Source: Agaricus subrufescens (Eukaryota; Basidiomycota; Agaricomycetes; Agaricales; Agaricaceae). Taken from it: a DNA stretch of 64,000 nt. The DNA lies in NCBI GenBank assembly GCA_029945375.1, contig CM057057.1, positions 1,798,001-1,862,000 of the forward strand, given 5' to 3'. Each line of letters begins with the position of its first letter. Within the stretch, counting starts at the first letter, position 1. Shown here in pieces: positions 13,301 to 25,543 of this stretch. The notes under the pieces were generated by a model. The model saw only the letters and a list, made by a program, of their open reading frames with translations. It was not told the DNA's origin and searched no databases. A program made the position numbers and the translations under genes.

Positions 13301-13421
13301 ACAGATGCCGCACGATCGACCCAGCAAGGGCGCGATTGGATGAATGATCGTTACCTTGATTTGCTGTATGCCCTTGTGCTACCCGAATGCTTCGAGTACG
13401 CTGCGGTCCGTGGCTAGTCAT
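10380..13421 (-). CDS. Long disordered protein with C-terminal coiled coil, function unknown
   Basis: Three exons read cleanly: a short first exon (MTSHGPQRTRSIRVAQGH..., start 13421), an intron ending at the CAG near 13218, a very long central exon, then an intron beginning at GTAAGT near 10901 that joins WERLLEA to FEALDRQTDATMVLMAAPSH. The product is roughly 950 residues. Most is Pro/Ser/Gln/Arg-rich low complexity with tyrosine-rich patches (about 11,650-11,850) and is probably disordered. The C-terminal ~170 residues are conserved-looking: an acidic stretch, a KRRRRWENGWERLL helix, the ALDRQTDATMVLMAAPSHS segment and a final charged coiled coil (FEGIFEEREARWSEEMRRIGE). A 24-residue tandem duplication (YHITPELLR.I) sits near 12,715-12,865. 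I do not recognise a catalytic domain. Confidence 0.8.
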
Positions 13422-15011
13422 GGGTGCTTGGGGCGGATAGGAGGTCGTCAGATAAGGCTATGGGTTTGCCTGAGCCCGGAAGGATGTCGGAGAGAGAGGA
13501 GAGGAGTGACAGTATGTCAAAAGAAAACTTATACGCAGAATGCGTTTCCAACGTGGACGACGTTCGGTTGAGGACGGTGGGTACGCAATGAGGTGCGAAG
13601 CCTCGTTTGGAAGGTTGCCTCGAGGCAGAACAGGATTGACGCCGGACCGGTGTTATGGTTCAATGATGGCAAGGACATTTTTCCTGACGCCTCATTAAAT
13701 ATCCCGCCTTTGTTTTTGCGTCGAGAAGCAACTGGCGACTGTAGGGTTACCCGCGCCATATTGTACAGCAAAGAACAATACCCGTTCCTAATTTTCGCAC
13801 ATTCGGGTCGGCCACTAGTCAAGGCACAAAAATGGAAAGAACAAACATATGCAAAACAAAAGTGATCTGTGCCTCGATGTGTTTTCTTCCCATTGGGGAT
13901 GCCACCCCGCTTCAAGCGTACATCATCATTTCTGACAGGTATGCTTCTCTAGTGCTTGCTCTCTGATGTTTCAATCCACCGCAATAGACGGCAAACAAAA
14001 ATAACTTACCTTCTGTTCAACGTGGCTCGGTCAGAGCATCTGGAGGCCGCCTTCGTGTGGGGATATTCGAGCACGATGCCAGGATCGGTAGAATACAAGA
14101 TGGGAGTCCAAATACAAGCTCCACAAGCTTCAGTGTCACACTGACTTGGCTAGTGACAACTACACGTACCCAGTCCTCAGGTAGTCGGCGCTTCTCGGGC
14201 CTTCTCGCTCAGTTTCCCTTACCCAACCCTTATTGTTTACTTACGAGTTTACGTGAAGTGTCGAAGATCCCCACTTCAAACTCCTACCAGTCCGGAGCTC
14301 GGAAATTTGTTCTACAAAGATTAGTTGCGCAGAAGCTACCCTGCGATTATTGTTCATTCCCGCTATTCACCCCCAGGAGGGTGGTAGAAAGACGACAGGA
14401 GAACGGATGAAAGTGCCATGACGATAGATAGAACCTACAACGGATGACGTAAATGATTGAAATTCTCATTGTATATCAGGCCGCTAGCTAGAAATGTCGC
14501 TATGTTCTTTTCTCTCTTTTTCTCGCTCTCAACTGTCAACTAGTGAGATGACACTGCGGGATTGCAACAATAGCGCTTTTTTGTGTTTCCACCTCGGCGA
14601 TCGGATATGAATCAAATAAAAGGCCTTTACCAATTTTGAAAAGAAGGCTAGCCAAAACAATTAGTGTCCTTTTAGTTGCCATCACTGGCAATTATTTGTT
14701 GGACTCTTCAGTAGACGAGGATGGTGATGGATTATCACAATAATCGGCTCCACGACCACAAGTTAGGCAGAATTTGAATTAGAGCGGGGTCATGAGTGCC
14801 GCCGAATTTTGTAGGCATGACACACAAGAGCACAGTTGTCCCCAACAGGGCATATTTAAATCACGATTTCAACATGTATGCGATCGGCATACCACATGCC
14901 AAAACTTTTTGCAACTAGCTGTTCAAACGTTCCTCACCGCAGGATCAAGTAAGGGCGAGTACGATGCCAATCCTTTATAATTAGCTACCCTCCACATATA
15001 ATAAGTATAGT
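13422..15011. other. Intergenic region, no gene supported
   Basis: About 1.6 kb between two minus-strand genes. It must contain the upstream region of the 10380-13421 gene. Open frames on both strands are short, lack domain features and do not join through convincing splice sites. No repeats or RNA genes were recognised. Confidence 0.55.
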
Positions 15012-16636
15012 CTACAATTCATCTTTCAAACGCCTCTCCTCTGCACCAGCACGCAAGGTGCGCAACCAATTTCTAATAGCTTGATTTACCTCTTCCGGAT
15101 TCTCAAGCTGAAGCCAATGTGCGGCTTCCACAATCTATAACATCGTCTCAAAACTATGAATGGGTTCGGCCTCAAAATTACGAACTTTGACAGTCAAATT
15201 GGGAAGAAACTCTTCGCTTTTCAAGAGCTTCATCGCGTGCTCCCAGTTGGCGACGGGATCCTACAGATATTGCAATATTTGTTAGAAAAATGTCAAAATC
15301 ATGAGATAAAATAACATACTGCAGTCGGAAGTATCGAGAGGACAGGCTGTGAAATCGTGTGGTTTCCTTGTTCGCTACTGAAGGCATGAGATCTTTGCCT
15401 GTTCTATTGAGGAGGTCAGTGGTATATATTTTGAGGAAATGCAGTGAAAGCCCTACCTCCTCTGTATAAAACCCCAATGCTAACAATAATAAGGCCATTC
15501 ATTCCAATAATTTAAGACAGAGCAATCACTTACTGTAAAGAAAACCTTGCCTCTCAAACGCATTAACCAAATAATCTTCCTCTTGTTCACTCAAAAATGG
15601 GATTGGCGGAATCTTGTCAAAATTCAGTCTTCAGTATGATCCTCACAGAAAAGAACCAAAATATAGGAATACAAACTTCCTTAATGTCCTTCCAGGCATC
15701 CATAAACGATTCTTCACTCGTCAAAAATTTATCTGGCGGTGGGCTTGCAATACTTCGCAAAGTCGCTCGAAGTGATCTTCTTACATCACGCCCTAATTCT
15801 TTCGCCGCTTTCTCCGTTTCTCTGTCAAAAAATGTTTGATACGCGAGCTGTGGGAATGCAGGAACGAGCTTTTTGACTGATAGATAGGGTCCAGCTGAGG
15901 GAATGTACTGATCACATGTAAACTTTTGTTAATGGCGCAGGATAGAGTTCAGTCACCGGTATAGCTGTGGCAACGACCGCGGTAAAGATATCTGGTCGCA
16001 TACGCGCCGCCTCATAACAGACTTGTGAACCCCAATCATGCCTAATACCGAGGGAAAAGCCCATAAGCGACATCTAATTTCCAAATGGAAAAAAAACCAG
16101 GATCGAACCCCATGCAGATAGCAGATTGTACGCCGGCATGTCCGAGGATACAAGTCAAATCTTGGACAATATCGCCCATTGTATGCGATGACTTAAAGTC
16201 TTCCGTATGAGACGAATGCCCAAATCCACGTATATCAGGAGCTAACAGACGATAACCTTCGCCCTGAATAGAAAAATGTCAAAATTTTGTCGACGTCGGT
16301 CAATGCGCTCACTGACTTTCAGACTGTCAATCTGCCTCGACCAAGTACTCCAAACACTCGGCCACCCATGCACCATAAGAATAGTATCGGAGGTTTTATC
16401 ATTAACGTCAACATAACCTATGAAATCAAGTCAATTTGTCATGAAACTATCACAAATCTCCGCATATATGTACTCAATTCAATTTTCATTTGTCGTGGCG
16501 GCTCTCGCTGAACCGCGTCACAGTGCACAGTTTTTCTCGTGTAATCATGTGGATTAAAAGACAGAGCGCCAGAGATAAAGAAGGAGAGTATTAAGACTTT
16601 CGTAAAAGGCGCATGTAGCGAGGTCATCATCAACAT
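15012..16636 (-). CDS. Epoxide-hydrolase-like alpha/beta hydrolase, probably secreted
   Basis: Spliced minus-strand gene. The N-terminus (from ATG 16636) is a hydrophobic signal-like helix, APFTKVLILSFFISGALSF. The oxyanion-hole motif HGWPS sits in ILMVHGWPSVWSTW (about 16,380). The strand GYRLLAPDIRGFGHS follows. An intron then splits the nucleophile elbow, giving MGHDWGSQVCYEA after splicing, with Asp of GHDWG as the expected nucleophile. A lid region (SVKKLVPAFPQLAYQTFF) comes next, and the C-terminal IVEAAHWLQLENPEEVN carries the expected catalytic His. This order is that of epoxide hydrolases and related haloalkane-dehalogenase-fold enzymes. Such enzymes hydrolyse epoxides to diols, but the substrate here cannot be deduced. 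The signal peptide suggests the secretory route. Confidence 0.82.
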
Positions 16637-16951
16637 AGTGGGAAGGTTGAAAAAGAAGGTAGGGCGCCGGCTACGGTCACTGGTTCTTTCTATAAGTGTC
16701 AAGAAATCAATGATCATGACATGTTACAATTTTAGCATGTTCCATCTTGGCGTCCGTACATTACATTACCCGTACATTACGTGTGATGCTTGTTACCGCG
16801 CAAAAATCTGTCAAATACGATAATGACATGCAACCGGGCAATTCATACTTCATAGTGGTTTCATATCCATGCAACCGACACTACATGAGTAATCACTGAA
16901 ATTTTGTACAGCATGCATGAGAAGATAGACTTATTGACAGACGAAGCAGTT

Positions 16952-19333
16952 CTACTGATGATTACAATCTGGTAGCTGAGACATGTCTGCTATATGGGTG
17001 TGAATACCACCACCACCACCACCAGGAGCTGGATTGACGTTATGCGTCGCAGTTGAATTAGTTCCTGCATTGTTGGGCCCTTGCCCAATCGGGCCTACGG
17101 TGTGCATTTGTCCACCGCCGAAGATGTGGAAGACAGTGCCTGGGGGATACGCGTGGGTGTGATGATGGTTGGGATTGGGTGTAGATGTTGAATGAGGGTT
17201 CAAGGGAGGTGTTGAAGTGGGATGGGAGTTTGAAGCCGATGCAGACGCAGGTCCGGCTTCGGTAGTAGTAGTACGTGTTTGTGGCGTTGAAGCATCAGAG
17301 ACATTGTTGATGTCAGTTTTCTTCCGCCCGTAACGAGCTTTTGCAGTCTTCTTACGATGCGCCTTGCAGAATTCAGATATAACAGGCAGGGTCTCAGAAA
17401 TATGACTCTTGTTGGGTCGATCCGATATGCTGCATCCATAGAGTTCAGCAAAGTTGATGAAACCTTGAAAAAGATACACAAACCGACTGGTCATTTCTGT
17501 GACAACGTCTGCCGCCTCGAAAAATGGCATGAGCTCTATGGTTTTCTTATAGACCCGATGCATAATTTGATTTGAGTTGAGAGGTAGATTCTGAGCGTAA
17601 AGTTTCCATGTTTCAAAACGAGGTTTTAATTGTGGCTTGAATTCTTCTCTAAGGTCATCGAGGTCTGGGTCAGGTTTGTCAAGATCGGTGTACGCAAGAA
17701 GACCTGTTTCATCAATCGAAGAGGTTGAGGACCCAACAGGGAGGCCCATCATCATTGCTGCAAAAGCCATGGGATTGAAAGGCTCGGAGCTTGTAGAGGT
17801 TATCGAACGATCGACCCATCTTTCAACCCTACTGGCCCTAGCAGGTCCCGCCGGTAGTCGAATAATTTCCGCCAAATCAACCTTATTCGCGCCCTCGGAG
17901 TAATGAGAAAATGCGGAGCGTATAGCCACGTGTATCTGCTTTACGACATCGATCAGCTCTGCTTCAACATATCCAAGCGCCTGGGGACGATGCGGTGAGT
18001 TGATAAGGACGGCGACAGCTCCAAGAAGAGTGGGACAATCATTGGGTCGTAGATAGGAATAATGATTTTGGAGGAGTTCGGAGACTTTATCTGGATGGTA
18101 AAGGTTCGTGTGGATAGTAAGGGCCGCCTTGAACGACTCCACACTATCACCCGCTCCCTCATTGAGAGTTTGCATCAATTCTTTGAGGGTGCGAGGCGAA
18201 GGTCGACCGATTGAATTGATGACAAAGAAGAGATCAGCGTCAGGGGCTTGACGGAAGATATCCATAAGATATGATTTGACAATTTTCTGAAGGGTGCTTT
18301 GTTCTTCGTACAAGTCATCGGACCAGTACTTGGTGTGATAGGAGCAACAATATTGATCCTCTCCATCGCTGTTATAATTGTACTCGCTGTCCGTGCCGAC
18401 ACTTTCGTAGTCCCGCAACATTTCCTCGATATCAGAGTATTCGTCGTCTACACCTTCGTCATAGTATTCGCCGTCGTTGTCGTTTTCGGAGGAGGATTCT
18501 ACGTTGTGTTAACAAGTGCTGAATCCGAGGCGGGAGTCTCACTTCGTTTTCCACCATACAATACCTGCTCTACACCATGCCAGCCCAAGCACTCTTCAAT
18601 GTCCGACAACATTTGTTGTATGTCACTCCGGGAATGTCTATCTTCGGCTAGCATGCAGACGAAGAGATCGCGCCAGATCCACAAGCAAACTTTGTCGAGA
18701 TGGCGTGGGCCAGTGAAAGAAAAGTATTTTACAGTCCTTCTCTCTTTGTCCTTGAGGGAGGCCGTGAAATGGATGTTATGGAAAAGACATTTACAGCTGA
18801 TAAGGGTGCAGTGAGCAGCCAGAAGGAGATTGGGGATTGAGAACACGAACTCTCCAAGAGCCGGTGATTCCTCGAGCATCTCGAGCATCTTTAACGCGTA
18901 CACGAGACATTCGTGAGCCAGCGCGAAGTTAACTCTGTACTCGTAGACCATAATCCATATCTTGCTCATCCACCCAGAGATACTAAGGACGGTTTCTTGC
19001 AAAATCTCTTCGCGATTGCTCCTCTCCCGAGTGAAACCGGTTTTCTCATCCTTTGCGAGCATGAACATCAAAGTTTGTAATTCACGTCTCTTCTTTCTCA
19101 AGTTCACGTCGGGAACCCCATCGTATCTGGATTGCGAGCGTTTAGCGGCTTTGAAAACTCTGTCGCGCTTCTTGGACGAGGTTGTGTCCAGAAGTGGCGC
19201 GAGATGCTTTTCAACTAGTGCCTGCTGGGCTTCAGGAGGCAGTCCGCGGTATAGATCAATAAACCTAGGCAGAAAATCGTCGGACTATGTGGGTACGAAA
19301 GGGGCTGATAGCCTACTGTTTGCTGGCCGCCAT
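16952..19333 (-). CDS. Uncharacterised ~740-residue helical protein
   Basis: Two introns reconstruct a single reading frame. A six-codon first exon (MAASKQ, start 19333) is followed by a ~30 bp intron, then SDDFLPRFIDLYRGLPPEAQQ. A second intron of ~50 bp near 18,485-18,535 joins GGKRK to SSSENDNDGEYYDEG. The N-terminal ~280 residues are helical with no recognised domain (SGWMSKIWIMVYEYRVNFALAHECL). A Tyr/Asp/Glu-rich acidic segment comes next, then a second helical region, and finally a basic stretch (KKTAKARYGRKKTD) and a Ser/Thr/Pro/His/Gly-rich tail with a run of glycines. No signal peptide or membrane segment was seen. I do not recognise the family. Confidence 0.78.
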
Positions 19334-19788
19334 GTGGAGGTCGTGGAATGAGAGGAACCTGGCTAATTGAGACCCTGGGAACAAATTTATTAATTGAAAC
19401 TAATTATATAACCATAATCGATCAAGGTTCGTTCTCTGAGCCGAGAAACATACCAGGGAGGCGCGGCGGACCCTGCAGTTAAAATACCAGCCTGGAGTGC
19501 AAGAATCGCGTCTACACTACACCCATTCAGCCTCAACACTCAATTGAGAAATAGAAACAAGTTAACTATATAGGCCAACCCGACTTGGAGTTGCTTCCGA
19601 TTACTAGCCTACTTTCTAACAGAGTTTAATTTATCAGGCGGGGTTCATGCGGGACGGTGTGCGTCAAGTACTTATGGCCCAAGTTGCTGGGTCCAGTACG
19701 TACGTGCACCTTATGGGCAGCTTCCCGACTAGAGGTCTTAGGACATCTGAAGAATGAAGAGTATATAACCTGCGAGGAATGAGTAGGA
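19334..19788. promoter_or_regulatory. Shared upstream region of two divergent genes
   Basis: 455 bp between the minus-strand 16952-19333 gene and the plus-strand O-methyltransferase, so it should carry both promoters. A TATA-like gagtatataacc lies near 19,758, about 25 bp upstream of the first O-methyltransferase ATG. No other motif is claimed. Confidence 0.5.
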
Positions 19789-21688
19789 ATGTACGTTCCC
19801 CAGATGATTCAACCCGCGTCTTCTGACACAAAATCCCAAGAACTACGGCAACTTCGTGATATCTTAACCACAGCACTTGAAGAACTCGAGGACGTGACGG
19901 GTCGGAAATCCCCGAACGGATCATGGCCCTCGTTGGACATGCCGATCAACCACACCCCAAATCAAAATCATTGGGAGCCACACCAGGATACAGAAGTTCA
20001 AAGACTATCTAACCTCATCATTGCAGCCGCCTACCAGCTCATAAATCTAGTCCGGGAACCTTTTGCCTCATTGGCGGATGCAGCGTGCGGTGTGAGGTCT
20101 TTCACTCCCGGAAAATTAGGCGTCATTTCATTGTCAGCTCCTGTTCCACTAGTCGCTTCTGACGGCAGCTCTGAACACTGCAAACGAGCTGAACATCGCG
20201 GAGATCTTGCGTAGACATGGGCAACAAGGTGTAGATATTCTGGAAATTGCTGCAAGATGCCACGCCGATCCTGAAAAACTTGGTTTGTGATGCAACTGAA
20301 AGTCAAGCTCAGTGTCCTCATACTCAATAGGTCGTTGTTTGCGGATCCTTGCCACGCATCATATATTTCGCGAAGTGCGCCCTAATGTTTTTGCTCTCAA
20401 CAGAATCTCTTCTCTACTGGACACAGGCGTACCACATGAGCGACTCAGAGAAAAGTGGGTCGTTGATTTTCTCGAAGCCTATCTCATTATAAATATAGCA
20501 AGCCCAGCCAACTGAACAAGTACGACGAGTATACAGGACATAACGACATATCTGCATATATAGGCCATTTGTGGGTCCAAGTCCATTCTCGTTTTTGCGA
20601 CCTGTCATCAAGGTGCTCATCAGTGCAAGCGATGTCACAAGAGCATCACTCTATCATCTCGATGATGTCAGAGCGGGAGCCGAACCGCATCCCTCTTCGA
20701 AACGAACACCTTTCCAAAAAGCATTGAAAACAAGTGAAAATCTCTTTTCTTGGATGCAAGATCCAACACATAAGTATGAATTTTCACGACACAACGCTTG
20801 TATCAGAGCTACGGCTCAATGGCACACCTCCGAAGCACTTTTGAGTGGCAAGTTTTATTTTTATATGACTCAGCTAATCTCGCTAATGTACGAAAGGAGG
20901 ATTTGACTGGGGTTCGCTTGGCGAAGGTAGCCTTGTAGTAGATGTCGGAGGAGGCATGGGAAGACCTGCTGTAGAGCTTGCTAAGGCTTCTCCTCGTCTG
21001 ACATTTATCGTCCAAGATCAAGAATCTGTAGCTCAGAAGGCACTAGAGGTAAGGTGCTTATATTCGAGTCGAAACTGTCTCACTAAACGAGAGAACCAGC
21101 ATTGGAAGAATAATGAGCCCGAAATACTATCCAACGAACGTGTTTCCTTCTCAGGTGGAGTTTCTTTAGCTTATACCAATCTATCCCTTACCTCCGCATA
21201 ACAGCGCATGATTTCTTCCAGATACAACCTATCGTTGGCGCAGATATTTATCTGGCCCGCATCGTTTTTCACGACTGGGACGACGACCATGTCATTCAAA
21301 TTCTCAAACGTCTTCGCGAAGCAGCATCATCTACAAGTCGTTTGATCATAGCCGACTATATCACGCCATTCGCTTCAAAAACTGCCCCATCAACTCAATT
21401 TCACCCGATCCAGCAAGGTTCTCTCGAAATTGACCTCCCTCCACCTCTTTTATCCAATTTAGGGAAAGCGAACGCCAACACTTATTATTTAGATATAGCA
21501 GTAAGCTTCGAAGGTCTACCATTAAACCTTAGGTTTCATCATCTGGCTAGATGCAACTCCTTCTAGATGGAAAGGAGCGAACACTTCCGCAGCATGTTCA
21601 GGTGCTCCAAGAAGCTCGATGGAAGGCTGTCGCAGTCAGATTCGCGGCCAATTCGAATTTTGGGTTTATCGTGGCGGAGCCAATATGA
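19789..21688 (+). CDS. Family-2 (COMT-like) O-methyltransferase
   Basis: Multi-exon plus-strand gene for an S-adenosylmethionine-dependent O-methyltransferase of the plant/fungal COMT fold. The helical dimerisation region (LSNLIIAAAYQLINLVREPF, then VAEILRRHGQQGVDILEIA) is followed by the winged-helix part (RCLRILATHHIFREVRPNVFALN). The SAM-binding loop is SLVVDVGGGMGRPAVELAK (about 20,920-20,980), and IYLARIVFHDWDDD (about 21,250) contains the conserved catalytic His (HDW). The last exon ends RFAANSNFGFIVAEPI. The start at 19789 is the first in-frame ATG; ATG 19804 is an alternative. One intron (about 20,848-20,896) appears to use a GC donor. Small aromatic or polyketide-type hydroxyl groups are usual substrates, but none can be assigned here. 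Confidence 0.88.
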
Positions 21689-21959
21689 TCAGGCGATAAC
21701 AACTTTTGAAAGGTACTTCCGTACTAGTGGTCGCAGAGACTATACCACTTCTCAGGTGACGTCATAACCTGTACTTCTTAGTTTAATTGACCTTGACACT
21801 TGTGTCTTCTAGAGTACAAATACACTATCTATAATATACAAATAAGCCTTAAACTGGAGCTAAAATAGTGTACAAGGAAGAGAAAGTATGAAAAAAAAGT
21901 CTGTCAAGAAAGTGCCGTAAAGAATATGGATAGTCAAATAAATACTCTAATGTCGCCAA

Positions 21960-23774
21960 TCAGATATGATATCTCCAGCCCTTCTTTGACTCGGCGACCT
22001 CTTCGCCGCTCGTTTTATCCTGTTCATCCATTTCTTTATTCATTCGTTTCAAGACCCTTCTCAACCACAGACACATCGTCAAAGAAATTAACCCGGATGT
22101 GCCACAAATAGCAAACGACTTCTTGTAGGCGGGTCCCCACGCCTTCACCCATACAAAGGACCCAACTATATTACCACTCTGTGATATGGTGTTTATGAGA
22201 GCTAGCGCAACTGCGCGTTGTTCTGGAGGATTTGACACTGTGGATGAAGACCACGCGATGAGGCAAATATACCCTGCTAAAGCTTGCGCCAGTAAGAATC
22301 TGTTGAATTTAGTGATAGTCTTGCTGAAGGCAGATGATAGAATCTTACAATGAAAAATAACGAATGATAACGTTCATTGTCGATATTGCGAGTATGAAAC
22401 CCACAGTGGCGATGAGGTACGGGATAACGACATGCATGCAACGTTCACCTCTACTATCGGAATGCCAGGATACCCATACGGACCATGCAGCAGAAACTAG
22501 CCAAGGAGGGGCGCAGAGTAAAAGAGAAGTCGTAGAGCCGTATCCCATAGTCTCCGTGAGAGTTGGGAAATAGAGATAATGGGAGCAGGAGACAACGAAA
22601 AAGAATTGGGCGAACGCAACGTACCAGACCTTCCAGTCTGTGAGTGCGAGAGTGAGCCCGGAAGTTACCACGTTTTCAGTTTTCACTATGTATTCCCCCT
22701 CGTTATCGCGTTTGTTCAAGTATTTCTGTGAATCAGGACTGGTAGCGGCGTCCTCCTGCATTCTTACTTTCGCCAGGGCGTGCTCGGCTGGTGTAAGCCA
22801 GGAAATAGATTCTGTTTCGGGGTAATCGGGGAGGACCAGAATGGCAACCATTGAGATTACGATCGTTGAACCACCTTCGACGAAGAATAACCAACGCCAC
22901 GCGGTGCAACCCAATACGCCGTCCATGACGTCCAGTACTCCGGATGCGATGAGGGAACCAAAGGCCATGCTGACAGTGGTCCCACATACGAGGAACGCAG
23001 TACGCAGAGATAATTCGTCTCGCTTGTACCATTTAGTTATAAGGTATAGAGCTCCTGGGAAGAAGGTAGCTTCTGAGAGTCCAAGGAGGAACCGCGCTAC
23101 CAGAGCATCGTAGTAACTGAGGTAATGTGAGATGATCCCAAAGATACAGAAGTAGTTCCATACTTATAAGCAAAGCCTGCGACAAGAGGTATGTGCGCTA
23201 TAAGTTTTCGTATGCGATAACGGTTATCAACACGGACCTGTCAAGAACGAGGTTGATCCACAAAGGATCATACAACACGGCAAATAAACGGACGGCTTCT
23301 TAATTTGGCTAAGGATCATGTTACTGGCATTGCTAATGTCAGGCTACGGCGAGATAGAAATCTGTTTCGCGAACGCACGATGGGATTTGCATTATTATAT
23401 ACCCCACAAAGAAGGCCGACAAAACGGATGCGAATTGGTGGCCCTTTAATCCCAGATCGGCCTCGAACCCACGCAAACGAGCTGCACTAGAAGAAGCAAG
23501 TAAAAAAGGGTTTTATATAAGTAAAGAGACTGAGATCACGTACGCTGCGCTACTGCGGTCAATACCTACTAGACATATAGCCTTCAATGTCTAGCGAAAT
23601 TATACCCAGGTACTCACAGCTGACGATATACATGATCAACAAGATTGACATTCGAATGTCTAGCTTCCTGAGTAGTCGTTTCTCGATCTTGTTCCTGCCC
23701 GCAGATCCAACAAGTAGTGGATCTTCATCTGAGCCGTATCGCTGTAAGGCTATGATAATAAATGAGCTCGACAA
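21960..23774 (-). CDS. MFS transporter, allantoate/anion permease (DAL5-like) type
   Basis: Spliced minus-strand gene for a major facilitator of the anion:cation symporter (allantoate permease) group in the plasma membrane. The exons run as follows: an N-terminal segment with KIEKRLLRKLDIRMSILLIMY; ARLRGFEADLGLKGHQF (the loop typical of this group); SVLSAFFVGYIIMQIPSNM; YDALVARFLLGLSEATFFPG then LYLITKWYKRDELSLRTAF, which is the signature region; a six-helix C-terminal half (AFAQFFFVVSCSHYLYFPTL); and a C-terminal helix SGNIVGSFVWVKAWGP with a hydrophilic tail. Introns lie near 23,560, 23,370, 23,200 and 22,300. The substrate is not deducible; family members carry allantoate, nicotinate, pantothenate and similar anions. 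Confidence 0.87.
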
Positions 23775-25408
23775 TAGATGAGGAGAAAAGCTAATATGAA
23801 ATACAGGGGTTTCGAGTGAGAATCAGAGGACGGCCCTCATTGGTTGGTGAACGGTCGAGCCATAGGCTCTTGGTATAAGACATAAGAAAAGGTAGGAAGT
23901 GGTGCGTACGACCTATAAGGTTTTGTAGTAGATTCTGGGGAGCAAATTGCCACACGGACCATGGCCGCTTATACTTATATTCGGACTTGATCTTCTTAGA
24001 GTCACCCAGGTGCCCCGGTTGGAGAAGTTTGGTGAATCTGGGACACTAGTGATCCTTCGTTCGGTCTTGCAAGAGAGCAACAGGAGAGCACAATGAGCAG
24101 TAAAGAACCCAGAAAGAACCTCCGAAGCTAGATATGATCCGGCGATACCGGCATCGGATTTGCCGAACATCGGCATCGGCTATAGATCACAATCATCACG
24201 TCAACTTCATCTTTCACGATCCTCCAACAGATCATGGGATTCAATCTGGATTCATTAAAGACAAGCATCTTTGGGCTACAACGATCAGGACCGCCTGTGG
24301 GTCCCCTCTCAGTGTACATGTGCCCTTCTCCCAGTCCATCGTATCTGGTCATAGTTTCGTGTTATTGTGGCTAGAGAGGGAAAAACCCGATTACCTACTT
24401 TCCTTACACCAACAATCATGACCGATCCACAACCTCCAGTATGTGTCTCCTTCCAGGTCAGGTATTCTGGCCACGTTAGGTACGACACTGACTGGCCTCA
24501 TAGCACCCTCCTAGCATCAATATTCATGCACATACATAATACACATTGGCTGGTATGTCTGCTACAAGTAGGAAAGTCGGTTTATGTTACACCTTTGATG
24601 GTCATTTCGACGCCAATTCTGCTTCAATGTCCATGGGAAACTCTAATCAATACTTGGGAAACCATGGGAAGTAAGATGCATCTGCTGCACGATGTCATGT
24701 TGACATCCTGAGATTTAGTATGATCGTCTCATTTGTGAATGACGTATCTCGAAAAATAATACTGGATATTTTACCAAAGGAAGCCTCTTAATTCATGGCT
24801 GAGAGCACTGAAGAAGATAGAGCCAAGTTTAACAGGCTTTGTCCAAATTTCGGGAGGAGTTTGAGAATGTAGCCACCTGAATTACGGCCGTAGTTGGTGA
24901 TGAGCGCGCCCCATTTACTTTTTGACATTGACTGACATACCCATTTTAAGATAGCAAGATGCCTATCATTATTCATGCCCAAGAGTAGCCATATCATCTC
25001 GGAGATTATAACCTGCCCACTGTTATAGGGGTATAACGAAAGTTTTGAGAATATCTACAAATGAGACTCATTCTAGGGTCATTTGACTAGGACCCTTATC
25101 CAATGCCAGCTAGCGAGAGGGAGTGGGACTTGATTCTGGATGCCTTTTGTGGTTCTTCTGTAGATTGGAGTCTCCTCAAGGGCCATATTGCAAACACTTA
25201 TGTCAGTTGCGTGGCCTGCACTCTGTGAGATCAAACATGTAGTAAATTACTGCAAAAAATACAGTAAATGGTAAAATACTACCAAAATAGCTGTCATTCA
25301 AAAATGACCAAATTTTTCATTTCATGTTTTAAGCATAAATTAGATGATTTTATGTTTTGACAATTTCAAAAACTACAAAAAGTGCAGTATTTTTGACTTT
25401 GAGGTATG
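23775..25408. other. Upstream region of the MFS gene plus decayed repeat DNA
   Basis: No intact gene is supported. The first kilobase should hold the MFS promoter. From about 24,780 to 25,045 there is a diverged copy of the sequence also present at 41,602-41,857 (listed separately). The last ~350 bp before the transposon are AT-rich without features that I recognise. Confidence 0.5.
24780..25045 (-). repeat. Diverged direct repeat, left copy (decayed coding remnant)
   Basis: Matches 41,602-41,857 in the same orientation. Both contain GATAGAGCC, a GTTTGA.AATTT-like stretch, GAATGTAG.CA.C and ...TTA.AGGGGTATA. On the minus strand both can encode IWLL near the start and, later, a YI..L..KF.Q.L segment. 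It looks like the relic of a protein-coding repeat that was present twice before the DNA transposon landed between the copies. Confidence 0.5.
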
Positions 25409-25416
25409 GTTTTTAC
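25409..25416. repeat. Target site duplication, left (GTTTTTAC)
   Basis: The octamer GTTTTTAC immediately precedes the left inverted repeat and recurs exactly at 40973-40980 immediately after the right one. The base before it (G at 25408 and 40972) also matches, so the duplication may be 9 bp. Confidence 0.8.
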
Positions 25417-25543
25417 GGGGCAGGTGACAATGGAATGATGCATGAGTCTCGCACGGTATGTTGTAAATAGACAACACGCGCAGTTGTGTGTCTGTATCCC
25501 ACGGTCTTTGTGCATACAATCACAGTACAATATGACAGTACTG
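25417..25543 (+). repeat. Left terminal inverted repeat of the KDZ element
   Basis: Aligns with the reverse complement of 40846-40972 at roughly three quarters identity. Conserved blocks include GTGACAAT, TGCATGAG, GTATGTTGTAAATAG, CAACACGCG, TGTGTCTGTATCCCACGGTC and CAATCACAGTACA. Homology stops abruptly at the target duplication. The inner end already carries the first palindrome-like CAGTAC...GTACTG. Confidence 0.85.

Noticed and set aside
16952..23774. Secondary-metabolite gene cluster (hydrolase, O-methyltransferase, transporter)
   Set aside because: No core synthase, cytochrome P450 or regulator is visible, and an unrelated gene intervenes. Proximity alone is weak.
24134..24711. Plus-strand open frames upstream of the MFS gene
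   Set aside because: Short, no recognisable motifs, no conserved splice sites. Left as non-coding.
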